A DNA stretch of 64,000 nucleotides from an uncultured Holophagaceae bacterium (GCA_903937385.1 CAIZZF010000004.1:1-64000); one strand, 5' to 3'; counted from the stretch's first letter, positions 1 to 9,996 are shown. Translations and numbers: made by a program. The notes: generated from the letters alone by a model not told the origin.

Positions 1-138
1 CCTTCCCAAGCCCCCACTCGGGCCATAGACTCCTTAGTCAGCAACGGCAGCCTCCTCTCCACTTGTTTCTTCGCAAATCCAAGTGAATCAGAGACTGCCG
101 TTGCCCTGTCTATCTACCCCTCAAATCCCGGAAGAACC
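1..138. other. Structured leftmost segment, no gene recognised
   Basis: No convincing coding region is seen. The segment holds a nested inverted repeat: outer arms GCAACGGCAG (41-50) and CTGCCGTTGC (95-104) pair perfectly, and inside them CACTTG (60-65) pairs with CAAGTG (80-85). This could be the 3' part of a structured RNA or of a small mobile repeat whose other end lies outside the window. Its function is unknown. Confidence 0.4.
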
Positions 139-172
139 AAAAAAAAGAAGCGCCCGGAGGTGCGGGCGCTTC
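139..172 (-). terminator. Rho-independent terminator of the minus-strand operon
   Basis: Perfect 10 bp arms at 147-156 and 163-172 enclose a 6-base loop. Read on the minus strand the hairpin is followed by a run of eight T (139-146), the classic intrinsic terminator layout. It lies about 150 bases downstream of the LolA-like gene stop and probably ends the operon that starts near 4425. Confidence 0.85.
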
Positions 173-323
173 GAGAGGGTAGGTTTGGCGGGGTTACGAG
201 TGGTGGGGAGTTTAGCGGGAGTCCCGCGAGGGGACTGGATTCATTGGGAGGGATGATTGGTGGCGGGAAGCCCTTGCGGGCACCTCACCTTCGAGTCTAG
301 CACCGATGCCCACTGGCCCTGCT
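173..323. other. 3' spacer between terminator and LolA-like gene
   Basis: No gene is seen. A small hairpin (AGTCCC/GGGACT, about 222-238) is the only structure noticed. It is probably the untranslated 3' end of the minus-strand operon transcript. Confidence 0.4.
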
Positions 324-998
324 TCAAGGCTCCCGGAACAGCTCTGGGCTCACGCCCCCTTTGGACCAGGCGCTGAAGGCCAGGGTCACCTTCAGGCCGC
401 TCGGCTCGGTGAGCTCCAGGCCGGACAGGACCGGCTGGCCCAGCGCCGTGGTGAGAGGCCCGAAGGCGGCGCTCCGGGCCAGCTTGCCCGAGGCGAGGTA
501 GAACTCGGCCTTGAGGGGCGCCACGGGCTCCTTGGCCACCCAGAGGCGGACCGTCCGCGCGCTCAGGGCGGGGCTCCGGGCGCTCAGGTCCAGGCGCCAG
601 CAGGGCCGCTCGCCGAGCGTCTCCTCCGTCACCTCTTGGACCGTGTAGTCCTTGCGGAAGCGCGTGCGGGCCACGTCGCCGCCCGCAGCGGGTCCCAGCA
701 GCCGCTGCTGGGGCGTCACCTTCAAGGGGCGCTTGGAGCCGGGCAGCAGCAGCCACATCTGGTCGCCCAGCATCAGCACGGCGCGACCGAGCTCCTTCTC
801 GCTGAGGCCATCCAGGCGGGCATCGCCGTTCTCCCGGGCCGAGACCTTCCAGCGCTGGGCGGCCTTCGCGTCCTTCAGCTCCAGCTCCACCGTGAAGGCG
901 GACCAGGGATGGCGCAGGCGGTCCACCCGGGTCAGCAGCTCCTCGCCGCTCTGGGCCAGGGCCGGCAGGGCGGCGAGCAGCAGGAGCCAGGGCCGCAT
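324..998 (-). CDS. LolA-like outer-membrane lipoprotein-sorting protein
   Basis: A 224-residue protein beginning MRPWLLLLAALPALAQ, a short Sec signal peptide, so it is predicted to be periplasmic. The rest is beta-rich with alternating charged and hydrophobic residues (around TVELELKDAK and LWVAKEPVAPLKAEFY), the pattern of the LolA/LolB-like carrier fold used to move lipoproteins or lipids across the periplasm. The start at 998 was chosen because its ATG overlaps the TGA of the upstream cupin gene by one base (TGATG), a sign of translational coupling. It is the last gene before the terminator at 139-172. The fold assignment comes from general sequence character; the substrate is unknown. Confidence 0.65.
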   Translation of the reverse strand: MRPWLLLLAALPALAQSGEELLTRVDRLRHPWSAFTVELELKDAKAAQRWKVSARENGDARLDGLSEKELGRAVLMLGDQMWLLLPGSKRPLKVTPQQRLLGPAAGGDVARTRFRKDYTVQEVTEETLGERPCWRLDLSARSPALSARTVRLWVAKEPVAPLKAEFYLASGKLARSAAFGPLTTALGQPVLSGLELTEPSGLKVTLAFSAWSKGGVSPELFREP

Positions 999-1357
999 CA
1001 GCTGCGCCCGTAGTCGTCCTGGAGGCGCTCGATGTCGGCCTCGTCGAAGGTGCCGAGGCTCACCTCGAGCACCCGCACGGGCTGGGCCGTGGTGGCGTCG
1101 CAGCGCAGCCGGTGGGTGCTGCCCAGGGGCAGCCAGATCTCCTCGCCCACGGCGGGCCGCAGCTCCTCGCCGTCCCGGTCCACCACCACGCCCGGATCCA
1201 GGGCTACCCACAGCTCGCCGCGGTGACTGTGCCGCTGCAGGCTCAGCTTCTGCCCCGGTGCGCAGGTGAGGATCTTCACCGTGCAGTTTGTGTTCAGCGC
1301 GTACTGATCAAACGAGCCCCAGGGCTTGTCCACGTGCAGCGTCTCAGGTCTTTTCAT
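998..1357 (-). CDS. Cupin protein resembling the mannose-6-phosphate isomerase type II domain
   Basis: A 119-residue single-domain cupin. The opening RPETLHVDKPWGSFDQYA and the central QRHSHRGELWVAL resemble the C-terminal cupin domain of bifunctional ManC/AlgA proteins, with His residues (HSHR, later STHRL) placed to bind a metal. It could isomerise fructose-6-phosphate and mannose-6-phosphate. It lies directly downstream of the guanylyltransferase gene, so the two halves of a type II PMI-GMP appear as separate genes here. A GAGG motif lies about nine bases before the ATG. The enzymatic role is inferred from this context, and a purely regulatory cupin is also possible. Confidence 0.7.
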   Translation of the reverse strand: MKRPETLHVDKPWGSFDQYALNTNCTVKILTCAPGQKLSLQRHSHRGELWVALDPGVVVDRDGEELRPAVGEEIWLPLGSTHRLRCDATTAQPVRVLEVSLGTFDEADIERLQDDYGRS

Positions 1358-1390
1358 CTGGAACCTCGGTTGTTCTTGTCTTTTCCAATA

Positions 1391-1412
1391 GCGGAAAGCG
1401 TACGCTTTCCGC
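1391..1412. repeat. Perfect 22 bp palindrome between manC and the cupin gene
   Basis: The sequence GCGGAAAGCGTACGCTTTCCGC reads the same on both strands. It has no adjoining T tract, so it is a poor intrinsic terminator. It may be an operator, an RNA-processing hairpin, or a member of the hairpin class found at other gene borders here. Confidence 0.6.
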
Positions 1413-1426
1413 TCTGAGAACGGCCG

Positions 1427-2494
1427 CTAAAGGAGTTCGGTACGACCGTCCGCCCGCAGCCGCTCAACCACATCCTTCACCGACTGGGCGCGGTCGCGGC
1501 GGCAGATCAGCAGGGCGTCGTCGCTGTCCACCACGATGAGGTCGTCCACGCCGCTGGCGGCGATGAAGCGCTTGCCGCCGAAGATGGCGCAGTTGCGGCT
1601 GTCCAACAGCAGCGTGTCGCCCAGGCTGACGTTGCCCGCGGTGTCCGCCTCCTGGAACTCGATGGCCGCGGGCCAGGAGCCCACGTCGGACCAGCGGAAG
1701 CGCGTGGGCACCACGGCCACGGAGCTCGCCCGCTCCATGAGTGCCACGTCGATGGCGACCTTGGGTAGCTGGCGGTAGGCGGCGGCCAGGGCCTCGGGCC
1801 GGGCGCCGGCGGCCACCCAGGCGTCGAGGGGTGCCAGTACCTCTGGCGCATGCTGTTGCAGGCCCTGGCGGAAGTCCGCCAAGGTCCACACGAACATGCC
1901 CGCGTTCCAGTAGTGGCGGCCGGACTCAAGGTATTGGAGGGCGACGGCCGCGGGCGGCTTCTCACGGAAGGCCGTCACCTTGAGCACGGGGCCCTGGCCT
2001 TCAGATTCGATGTAGCCATAGCCGGTCTCGGGATAGGTGGGCTTGATGCCGAAGGTGACCAGCTCCCGCTTCTCTGCGGCGTGTGCCACGGCGGCGTCCA
2101 GGTCTGCCAGGAAGACCTCGCGGTCCCCGATCCAGTGGTCCGCCGAGAGCACCGCCATGACACCGTTGGGGATCTTCTGCTCGATCTCCACCAGGGCCAG
2201 GGCCAGGCAGGGCGCGGTGTTGCGGCCCTCGGGCTCGACGATGACGTTCTCCGGGGGCAGCTCCGGCAGCATGCGCCGGGTCTCCTCTGCCAGATCTTCC
2301 GTGGTCACCACGAAGATGCGCTCCGGGCTCACGTGGCCGTCCAGGCGGTGCACCGTCTGGTGGAGCAGGGTCTCGGTGCCGACGATGGCCAGGAACTGCT
2401 TGGGGCGGGCGTTCCTGCTGCGGGGCCAGAATCGCGTCCCGCGACCACCGGCCATCACGACAGCGACCAGGGGGTTCTTCGCAACGTCCGTCAT
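1427..2494 (-). CDS. manC: Mannose-1-phosphate guanylyltransferase
   Basis: A 355-residue nucleotidyltransferase that makes GDP-mannose from mannose-1-phosphate and GTP for surface polysaccharides. The N-terminal signature VVMAGGRGTRFWPRSR followed by RPKQFL (about residues 10-33) is typical of GDP-mannose pyrophosphorylases. LSADHWIGD and FREKP match the nucleotide- and sugar-binding loops. The protein ends where the catalytic domain should and lacks the C-terminal isomerase cupin of longer ManC proteins, which the next gene may supply. The start at 2494 is set by AGGAGGT at 2500-2506; a longer upstream reading frame has no comparable ribosome site. Confidence 0.93.
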   Translation of the reverse strand: MTDVAKNPLVAVVMAGGRGTRFWPRSRNARPKQFLAIVGTETLLHQTVHRLDGHVSPERIFVVTTEDLAEETRRMLPELPPENVIVEPEGRNTAPCLALALVEIEQKIPNGVMAVLSADHWIGDREVFLADLDAAVAHAAEKRELVTFGIKPTYPETGYGYIESEGQGPVLKVTAFREKPPAAVALQYLESGRHYWNAGMFVWTLADFRQGLQQHAPEVLAPLDAWVAAGARPEALAAAYRQLPKVAIDVALMERASSVAVVPTRFRWSDVGSWPAAIEFQEADTAGNVSLGDTLLLDSRNCAIFGGKRFIAASGVDDLIVVDSDDALLICRRDRAQSVKDVVERLRADGRTELL

Positions 2495-2584
2495 CACTGA
2501 CCTCCTGCCACCAGGGCATCCTTCAAGAAAAACACGGCCGTCGCAGGCATCACAAGCCCAGTCTCCCACCCCTTAGCAGGAGGG

Positions 2585-3553
2585 CTACCGGGAAAGCACC
2601 GAGACCAGGATGCCCAGGTCGCCCGGCGGCAGGGGCTGGGGGTCCAGGACCCGGGACAGGGGCTGGGCCACGGCGGCGCCCGCCACCTCGGCCATGTAGA
2701 AGCCCCGCTCGCCGCGATCCAGGCGGCGCACGGCCTCGGCGCCCCAGCGGCTGCCCCAGATGCGGTCCAGGGCCGTTGGGCTGCCGCCCCGCTGGATGTG
2801 GCCCAGCACCACCACCCGGAGGTCCAGGGCATGCTCCTGCCGGAGCTGCTCGCCCACAGCCATGGCCCGGCCCACGGTGTCACCCTCGGCCACGACCACG
2901 ATGGAGCTGCGCTTGCCGGCGTTCCAGTGGGCCTTGAGGCGGGCCACCAGGTTCTCGAGGCTGTCCTCGGGGGACTCGGGATAGAGCACCGCCTCGGCGC
3001 CGCAGGCCAGGGCCGTGTGCACCGCCAGCATGCCGGAGCTGCGGCCCATGACCTCCACCAGAAACAGGCGGCCGTGGCTGGAGGCGGTGTCCCGGATGCG
3101 GTCGATGGCCTCCACGGCGGTGTTCAGGGCCGTGTCGAAGCCCAGGGTCCGGTCCGTGCCTGGCAGGTCGTTGTCGATGGTGCCCGGGATGCCGGCGCAG
3201 GCCACGCCGTGCTCGCGCATGAGGGCCTGGGCGGCGCGGAAGCTGCCATCCCCGCCGATGACCACGAGGGCTCCGATGCCGGCCTCCTTGAGGATCCGGG
3301 CCGCTTCCGCCCGGGTCTCGGGCTGGTGGAAGGCCAGGCAGCGGGCCGTCTGCAGGATGGTGCCGCCGCGCTGGAGGATGTTGGCGCAGGCGCGGCTGGG
3401 CAGGGGCTCCAGGTCCCCTTCCAGCAGGCCCTGGTAGCCGCGGTAGATGCCCCAGGTCTCGTGCCCCAGGGCGTCCGCCTGGCGCACCACGGCGCGGATG
3501 GCGGCGTTCATGCCCGGCGCGTCCCCCCCGGAAGTCAGGACTCCGATCTTCAC
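2585..3553 (-). CDS. pfkA: ATP-dependent 6-phosphofructokinase
   Basis: A 322-residue enzyme phosphorylating fructose-6-phosphate in glycolysis. The ATP-site motif GGDAPGMNAAIR is at residues 9-20, GGDGS near 100, the catalytic GTIDND near 124-129 and MGR near 169. Gly in GGDGS and in PGTIDND is the ATP-type pattern; pyrophosphate-dependent enzymes usually have Asp and Lys there. Length matches the classical bacterial family. The start is GTG at 3553, whose bases overlap the TGA of the upstream gene (GTGA), so translation is probably coupled. manC begins 90 bases downstream, linking glycolytic hexose phosphate to GDP-mannose. Confidence 0.95.
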   Translation of the reverse strand: MKIGVLTSGGDAPGMNAAIRAVVRQADALGHETWGIYRGYQGLLEGDLEPLPSRACANILQRGGTILQTARCLAFHQPETRAEAARILKEAGIGALVVIGGDGSFRAAQALMREHGVACAGIPGTIDNDLPGTDRTLGFDTALNTAVEAIDRIRDTASSHGRLFLVEVMGRSSGMLAVHTALACGAEAVLYPESPEDSLENLVARLKAHWNAGKRSSIVVVAEGDTVGRAMAVGEQLRQEHALDLRVVVLGHIQRGGSPTALDRIWGSRWGAEAVRRLDRGERGFYMAEVAGAAVAQPLSRVLDPQPLPPGDLGILVSVLSR

Positions 3554-3864
3554 TTGGCCTTCCCCTTGGCCGGAGCCTTCTTGGGGCTCTTGCTCTTGCC
3601 CTTGGCCGTGCTGGCCTTGCCCTTCTTGCTCTTGCCCTTGGCCTTGGCTTTCTGACCCTTGGGGGTGTCCCGAAGGTGGGCTTCGGGCGGTGGCAGGGGC
3701 GGGGGTTCCACAATGCCGCGCGGCACCGGGGGCAGGTCGCCATCCGCGATGCCCGCGGCCGAGGCGCGCTGGGCACGGGCCCGCAGGACCGGATCCTCCT
3801 GGGGCTGGGCCGAAGCGACCAGACACAGGGCCAGACTGCCTAAGAACAGGACACGACGGGGCAT
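3550..3864 (-). CDS. Exported protein with Lys/Ala-rich histone-like tail
   Basis: A 104-residue protein starting MPRRVLFLGSLALCLVASA, a clear signal peptide. A Pro-rich middle (VEPPPLPPPEAHL) leads into a C-terminal third built almost only of Lys, Ala, Gly and Ser with repeated AKGK and KSK units. Such tails resemble histone H1-like or cell-wall/polyanion-binding segments. Because the protein should leave the cytoplasm, binding to anionic envelope polymers seems likelier than DNA binding. The start is placed at 3864, just after GGAGGGA; a start six codons earlier is possible. The stop overlaps the pfkA GTG. No family is recognised. Confidence 0.6.
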   Translation of the reverse strand: MPRRVLFLGSLALCLVASAQPQEDPVLRARAQRASAAGIADGDLPPVPRGIVEPPPLPPPEAHLRDTPKGQKAKAKGKSKKGKASTAKGKSKSPKKAPAKGKAK

Positions 3865-3900
3865 GGTCCCTCCAGGGGCCATTATTGCAGCAGTCGCGTT

Positions 3901-6392
<2,492 letters not shown>

Positions 6393-6396
6393 AGAT

Positions 6397-6420
6397 CAAA
6401 AAAGCTTTCTTGATTACCAA
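6397..6420 (+). repeat. Left terminal inverted repeat of the IS
   Basis: It pairs with 7498-7521 with three mismatches and ends with TTGATTACCAA at its inner side. The outer boundary is judged from where similarity between the two ends stops. Confidence 0.8.
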
Positions 6421-6556
6421 CCATCCTCAGCCTCAACTTTCAAGGTGGGTGTGGGTTCAACTAACCATTCGACAGTGGTTTGAGGGGATTGGACAGGATA
6501 TGTCGGTCTTCTAGACCGAGCCTTGGGTGCCTTTCGGGGTGACCAAGGAGATGGAT

Positions 6557-7504
6557 ATGACCCGCAATGCCATTCAGTTCCAGCCGGGGCTTTCTCTCGT
6601 CGAGTTCCAAGCGCGGTTTGGCAGGGATGAGCAATGCATCCAGGCCCTTTCACGTAGCCGCTGGCCTCTGGGCTTTGAGTGCCCCGAGTGCGGGGGCCAC
6701 CGCGGTCACACCCTGACGACCCGGCCCCTCATGCAATGCGCGGTCTGCCGCCATCAGGTCAGCGTCACAGCAGGGACCATCTTCCACAGCACCAAACTGC
6801 CGCTCAGGGTATGGTTCCTGGCCATGCATCTGCTTTCCCAGGCCAAGCACTCCGTGTCAGGGCTGGAACTGTCCCGCCAACTGGGCGTTTCCCAGACCAC
6901 GGCCTGGTCGCTCAAGCACAAGCTCATGCAGGTGATGATGGAACGCGAGCACGGGCGGCGCCTTCACGGCCGCGTCGAGGCTGACGACGCCTACATGGGG
7001 GGCGAGCGCCACGAGGGGAGGCGAGGCCGCGGCGCCCCAGGCAAGCGGCCCTTCATCCTGGCCGTCCAGACAACACCGGACGGCCGGCCGGGACTCCTGC
7101 AAGCCCAAGCCGTCAACAACCTCGGCAGCACCACGATGAGCCGATGGGCGAAGAAGGCCATCAGCCCTGCCGCGACCCTGCTGACTGACGAATGGGCCGC
7201 CTACGGCATCACCCAGGCCACCGGGCTGAGACATCACGCCCAGAAGAGTCCTGGTGGTTGGAGAAACAGCAAGGTCCCGGCTTTCAAGTGGGTCAATACC
7301 GCCCTCGGCAACCTGAAAGGAAACATTCGCGGCGTCTGCCGCTGGATTGGCAACCAGCACCTCCCCCGCTACCTTGCCGAATACCAGTGGCGCTACAACC
7401 GGCGCTTCGACCTAGCCAGCCTTCTGCCACGCCTCCTTCACGCCGCCGCCAGAACCCCGCCCATGCCCATCAAGCTCCTCTATTTGGCTGAGAATGCTTG
7501 GTAA
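6557..7504 (+). CDS. IS1595 family transposase
   Basis: A 315-residue transposase with an N-terminal zinc ribbon (CPECGG, then CAVCR) followed by an ISXO2-like DDE-type domain. Likely catalytic acids lie in EADDAYMGG and LLTDEW; the third position, in WVNTALGNLKGN, appears to be Asn, so a DDN variant is possible. AAGGAG at 6545-6550 is six bases before the ATG at 6557, so this start is preferred to ATG 6551. The stop TAA falls within the right inverted repeat. The frame is intact, so the element could still be active. Confidence 0.9.
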   Translation: MTRNAIQFQPGLSLVEFQARFGRDEQCIQALSRSRWPLGFECPECGGHRGHTLTTRPLMQCAVCRHQVSVTAGTIFHSTKLPLRVWFLAMHLLSQAKHSVSGLELSRQLGVSQTTAWSLKHKLMQVMMEREHGRRLHGRVEADDAYMGGERHEGRRGRGAPGKRPFILAVQTTPDGRPGLLQAQAVNNLGSTTMSRWAKKAISPAATLLTDEWAAYGITQATGLRHHAQKSPGGWRNSKVPAFKWVNTALGNLKGNIRGVCRWIGNQHLPRYLAEYQWRYNRRFDLASLLPRLLHAAARTPPMPIKLLYLAENAW

Positions 7505-7521
7505 TCAAGTATGCTTTTTCG
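7498..7521 (-). repeat. Right terminal inverted repeat of the IS
   Basis: Reverse-complement partner of 6397-6420. It includes the last codons and TAA of the transposase gene. Confidence 0.8.
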
Positions 7522-7694
7522 CGCCTTTCGGCATCCGGTACTCAGCAAACGCCACCTTCGAACCAGCCAAAGTTGGGGGTGTAGGACGGCCTTCGAATTT
7601 TATATTCGAGCTTCCATTTAGATTAAAAAGGTGACCGCCGGGTATAACATCCGAAGGCACTCCAGCGGCTATCAAAGAACCTCTGAGGCTCATG
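7522..7694. other. Remnant of an integron cassette cut by the IS
   Basis: This lower-GC segment lies between the IS right end and attC1, so it should be the 3' part of a cassette. On the plus strand the frame leading to the attC has a stop at 7632, so no gene survives there. A 62-codon minus-strand frame (7505-7693) runs through it and might be part of an inverted gene, but it matches nothing I recognise. Confidence 0.45.
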
Positions 7695-7818
7695 GCCTAA
7701 CCCTCAGCTCAAGTCGGACCCAACCTGCACGACCAGCTTTCCTCTCTCTTGGCACATCTTTCTCGTCTCCGTTCAGCTTTCGGCCGCAGGTTGGGCCGCT
7801 TAGCTCCATCCGTTAGGC
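7695..7818 (+). repeat. attC: attC recombination site 1
   Basis: The 124 bp site opens with GCCTAAC (R'', 7695-7701) and closes with GTTAGGC (R', 7812-7818), the conserved ends of integron attC sites. The two arms (7695-7728 and 7786-7818) are imperfect reverse complements with small bulges, as needed for the folded single strand used by IntI. The crossover point would be after G7812. Confidence 0.85.
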
Positions 7819-7837
7819 CGCCACGCGGGGTCACCTC

Positions 7838-8710
7838 ATGACCAAGCAAGAACTGCGAATAGAATTGCCTTCAGCATTTCAGCGGACCGCAATCGTGACT
7901 GGCGGTGCCTCAGGCATTGGACAAGCGTTGGCCGAGGAACTTGCCTCCAGGGATGTGTTTGTCGTAGTGGCCGATCGACAGGTAGAACTTGGAGAGCAAG
8001 TGGCCAAAGGCATTCGAGAGCGAGGCGGGTTAGCCATCTCCGTTGAGCTGGATGTCCGAAACCTTGATCGATTCCAAGAAGTGATTGAAATGGTCCTCGG
8101 GCAACACCATCGCCTCGATTTCTTGTTCAACAATGCCGGGATTGGCGTCGGCGGATTGGCCCACGATTGCCATGCCTCCGACTGGAATGACCTTATCGAT
8201 GTCAACCTGCGAGGAACCTCCAATGGGATTCTGGCTGCCTATCCACTGATGATTCGGCAGGGATTCGGGCATATCGTGAACACGGCCTCAATGGCGGGTC
8301 TCAGCCCTGCTCCCCTGGCAGTCATCTATTCGGCTACCAAATGTGGGATCGTGGGCCTTTCCAGGGCGCTGCGAGTCGAGGCCAGTCGTTTCGGGGTCAA
8401 GGTCTCCGTGCTCTGTCCGGGACTCATCCGCACAGACCTTCTGAAAGGTGGCCGCTACGGCCGGTTCACCTCCAACATCGATCCTGCCTGGGTCGCCAAG
8501 GCGGCTGATATCTTGCGGCCAATGGAGGCAGCCGAGTTCGCTCGTCGCGCCCTTCGTGAGGTGGAGCGCAACCGAGCCATCATCATCGAACCCAAATTGT
8601 GGCGACTCCAATGGTACTTGGAACGAATTTCACCAAGTCTAGTCGAGCGCATAAATAAGTATTTTCTAAACCGTGTTCTGCAACAAATCCACCCACCCAT
8701 TTCCCCATAG
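7838..8710 (+). CDS. Short-chain dehydrogenase/reductase carried on an integron cassette
   Basis: A 290-residue classical SDR. The cofactor motif TGGASGIG is near residue 20, NNAG follows in the fourth strand, and the active-site Tyr and Lys are in YSATK. The substrate is unknown. The gene starts 25 bases after the attC1 crossover point and stops two bases before attC2, the tight fit typical of cassette genes. Codon use is less GC-rich than in neighbouring core genes, supporting transfer. No strong ribosome site precedes the ATG, as is common in cassettes. The C-terminal tail (LWRLQWYLERISP) is longer than in minimal SDRs and could be membrane-associated. Confidence 0.85.
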   Translation: MTKQELRIELPSAFQRTAIVTGGASGIGQALAEELASRDVFVVVADRQVELGEQVAKGIRERGGLAISVELDVRNLDRFQEVIEMVLGQHHRLDFLFNNAGIGVGGLAHDCHASDWNDLIDVNLRGTSNGILAAYPLMIRQGFGHIVNTASMAGLSPAPLAVIYSATKCGIVGLSRALRVEASRFGVKVSVLCPGLIRTDLLKGGRYGRFTSNIDPAWVAKAADILRPMEAAEFARRALREVERNRAIIIEPKLWRLQWYLERISPSLVERINKYFLNRVLQQIHPPISP

Positions 8711-8712
8711 CC

Positions 8713-8836
8713 GCCTAACCCCTAGCTCAACTCGGAACCCGCCTGCATTGCCTTCCACTCTCTCTCATCACTTCGCTATCTCGGCTCCGCTCGTCGCCTC
8801 GGTGCAGGCGCGGCCGCTTTGTTTCCTTCGTTAGCC
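8713..8836 (+). repeat. attC: attC recombination site 2
   Basis: Again 124 bp: GCCTAAC at 8713-8719 and GTTAGCC at 8830-8836. The left arm closely resembles that of attC1, as in resident cassette arrays whose sites belong to one family. The right arm (8803-8836) pairs with the left arm with a few bulges. The last bases of R' deviate slightly from consensus; those bases belong to the next cassette. Confidence 0.82.
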
Positions 8837-8909
8837 GGCCACACCCACCACAAAGTCCCCATAGCTCCTTCTGAAGCACTGGTTTCTCGGCAGGCGTATC
8901 ATCTGGAGC

Positions 8910-9320
8910 ATGGCAACTCCACTGAAAGCCAAGGCATCCCCTCCGGGAAAGCGAACAGCCAAATCGCCAGCTGAAGCGATTGAGAGCCCGTTCCTGCCCT
9001 CGCTTCGCTTCCATTACCCAGAAGCCCTCCACCAGAGAACCCTCTCCCTCCTCGACACGCTCGAAAAGTCACCGAATCCCACGAAACACAGCGGGGAACT
9101 TGCTGAGCTCGTCGAAGAATTGATGGTCAGCGGTATGGATTACTACTTCATGAAGCCGCTCAAGGACGCCGAAGCAGGTTTCATCGTTCAACAATCGGCC
9201 AATTTGGGCATGGCTGGGGCGCAGAATGTCCTGGGCTCCGTCCTCAAGAGCATCATCGGACGTATGGATGCGCCTCAGTTACTCTCCGTCTGTGCCTCCA
9301 TACGCCATTTCATGCTTTGA
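8910..9320 (+). CDS. Hypothetical protein, probable integron cassette gene
   Basis: A 136-residue soluble protein with no family I can name. The first 25 residues are Lys/Ala/Pro-rich and probably disordered; the rest is helical (HQRTLSLLDTLEKS, ELAELVEELMVSGMDYYF). It begins 80 bases after the attC2 crossover and so sits where the next cassette's gene should be. No attC follows its stop, so the cassette has lost its 3' site or the array ends here. Only a closely spaced GGAG lies before the ATG. Base composition is lower in GC than in the core genes. Confidence 0.6.
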   Translation: MATPLKAKASPPGKRTAKSPAEAIESPFLPSLRFHYPEALHQRTLSLLDTLEKSPNPTKHSGELAELVEELMVSGMDYYFMKPLKDAEAGFIVQQSANLGMAGAQNVLGSVLKSIIGRMDAPQLLSVCASIRHFML

Positions 9321-9485
9321 TTGCAAACCATCGCGCTTTGAGATTAGGCCCCAATTCACATCGTCGGATAGCCCGCCAATGGCACCCGCGACCTACCCCC
9401 TGCTCACCCCAGCCCCTGGCGCAAGGGCTCCCGCCCTTCGGCCGCACGGCGCATCGTCTTGACCTGCGCCCCAGAGGAGAAACAC

Positions 9486-9890
9486 GTGATCAACCAGCTC
9501 TTCATCAATCTCCCGGTCGCTGATCTCCAAAAATCCATCGCCTTCTTCAAAGCCCTCGGCTTTGCCCACAACCCCCAGTTCAGCGGCGACACGGCTGCGT
9601 GCATCATCCTCAGCGACACCATTTCTGTCATGTTGGGGACGCACGCCAAGTTTTGTGAGTTCACGCCCAAGGCCATCTGCGACACGAGCAAGGCCGTCGA
9701 AGTTCTGCTCACCCTCAGCTGCGAGAGCCGGGAGTTGGTCGACGAGCTCGTCGCCAAGGCCATCGCCGCAGGCGGCTCGACCTATGACCAGCCGGAGGAT
9801 TTCGGCTTCATGTATACCCACAGCTTTGTCGACCCAGATGGCCATGGGTGGGGGCTGCTGCACTTCAGTGCCACGCCGACGGAAGGGTGA
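9486..9890 (+). CDS. VOC (glyoxalase/bleomycin-resistance) superfamily protein
   Basis: A 134-residue protein with the beta-alpha-beta-beta-beta repeats of the vicinal oxygen chelate fold. The opening INQLFINLPVADLQKSIAFF and the closing FVDPDGHGWGL are characteristic. Such proteins are metal-dependent lyases, dioxygenases or resistance proteins; the substrate cannot be told. The GTG at 9486 is chosen because AGAGGAG lies five bases before it and because family members start at this point. It follows the cassette remnant but no attC flanks it, so its membership of the array is uncertain. Confidence 0.8.
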   Translation: MINQLFINLPVADLQKSIAFFKALGFAHNPQFSGDTAACIILSDTISVMLGTHAKFCEFTPKAICDTSKAVEVLLTLSCESRELVDELVAKAIAAGGSTYDQPEDFGFMYTHSFVDPDGHGWGLLHFSATPTEG

Positions 9891-9894
9891 CCCA

Positions 9895-9951
9895 GGTGGG
9901 GGCCGGTCAGCTGGTTCCACTCAAGCTCATACGCTGGGCCTGACCCCCACC
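9895..9951. repeat. Inverted repeat between the VOC gene and hemG
   Basis: GGTGGGGG (9895-9902) is complementary to CCCCCACC (9944-9951), with further partial pairing inside. There is no T tract. It could weakly terminate transcription of the VOC gene. Confidence 0.35.
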
Positions 9952-9996
9952 GCCCGCATCTGTTTCATACTCCGAGAGCACCGCTTCCGGAGCCCC

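Larger units (their letters stand above)
6397..7521 (+). mobile_element. IS1595-type insertion sequence, complete
   Basis: About 1125 bp with 24 bp terminal inverted repeats at 6397-6420 and 7498-7521 matching at 21 of 24 positions. It contains one transposase gene whose stop lies inside the right repeat. The 8 bp flanks (CTGAAGAT left, CGCCTTTC right) differ, so no target duplication is visible. The left end sits just after thiC and the right end abuts an integron cassette remnant, so the element may mark a deletion or rearrangement boundary. Confidence 0.85.

Noticed and set aside
7631-7816. Plus-strand 61-codon frame crossing attC1
   Set aside because: It runs through the whole attC site, lacks a ribosome site and has Ser/Arg-rich low-complexity sequence.
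7505-9480. Integron integrase gene or attI site
   Set aside because: No tyrosine recombinase frame is found anywhere near the attC sites or elsewhere in the window.
9321-9485. Third attC site after the unknown cassette gene
   Set aside because: No GCCTAAC/GTTRRRY pair or long complementary arms were found in this interval.
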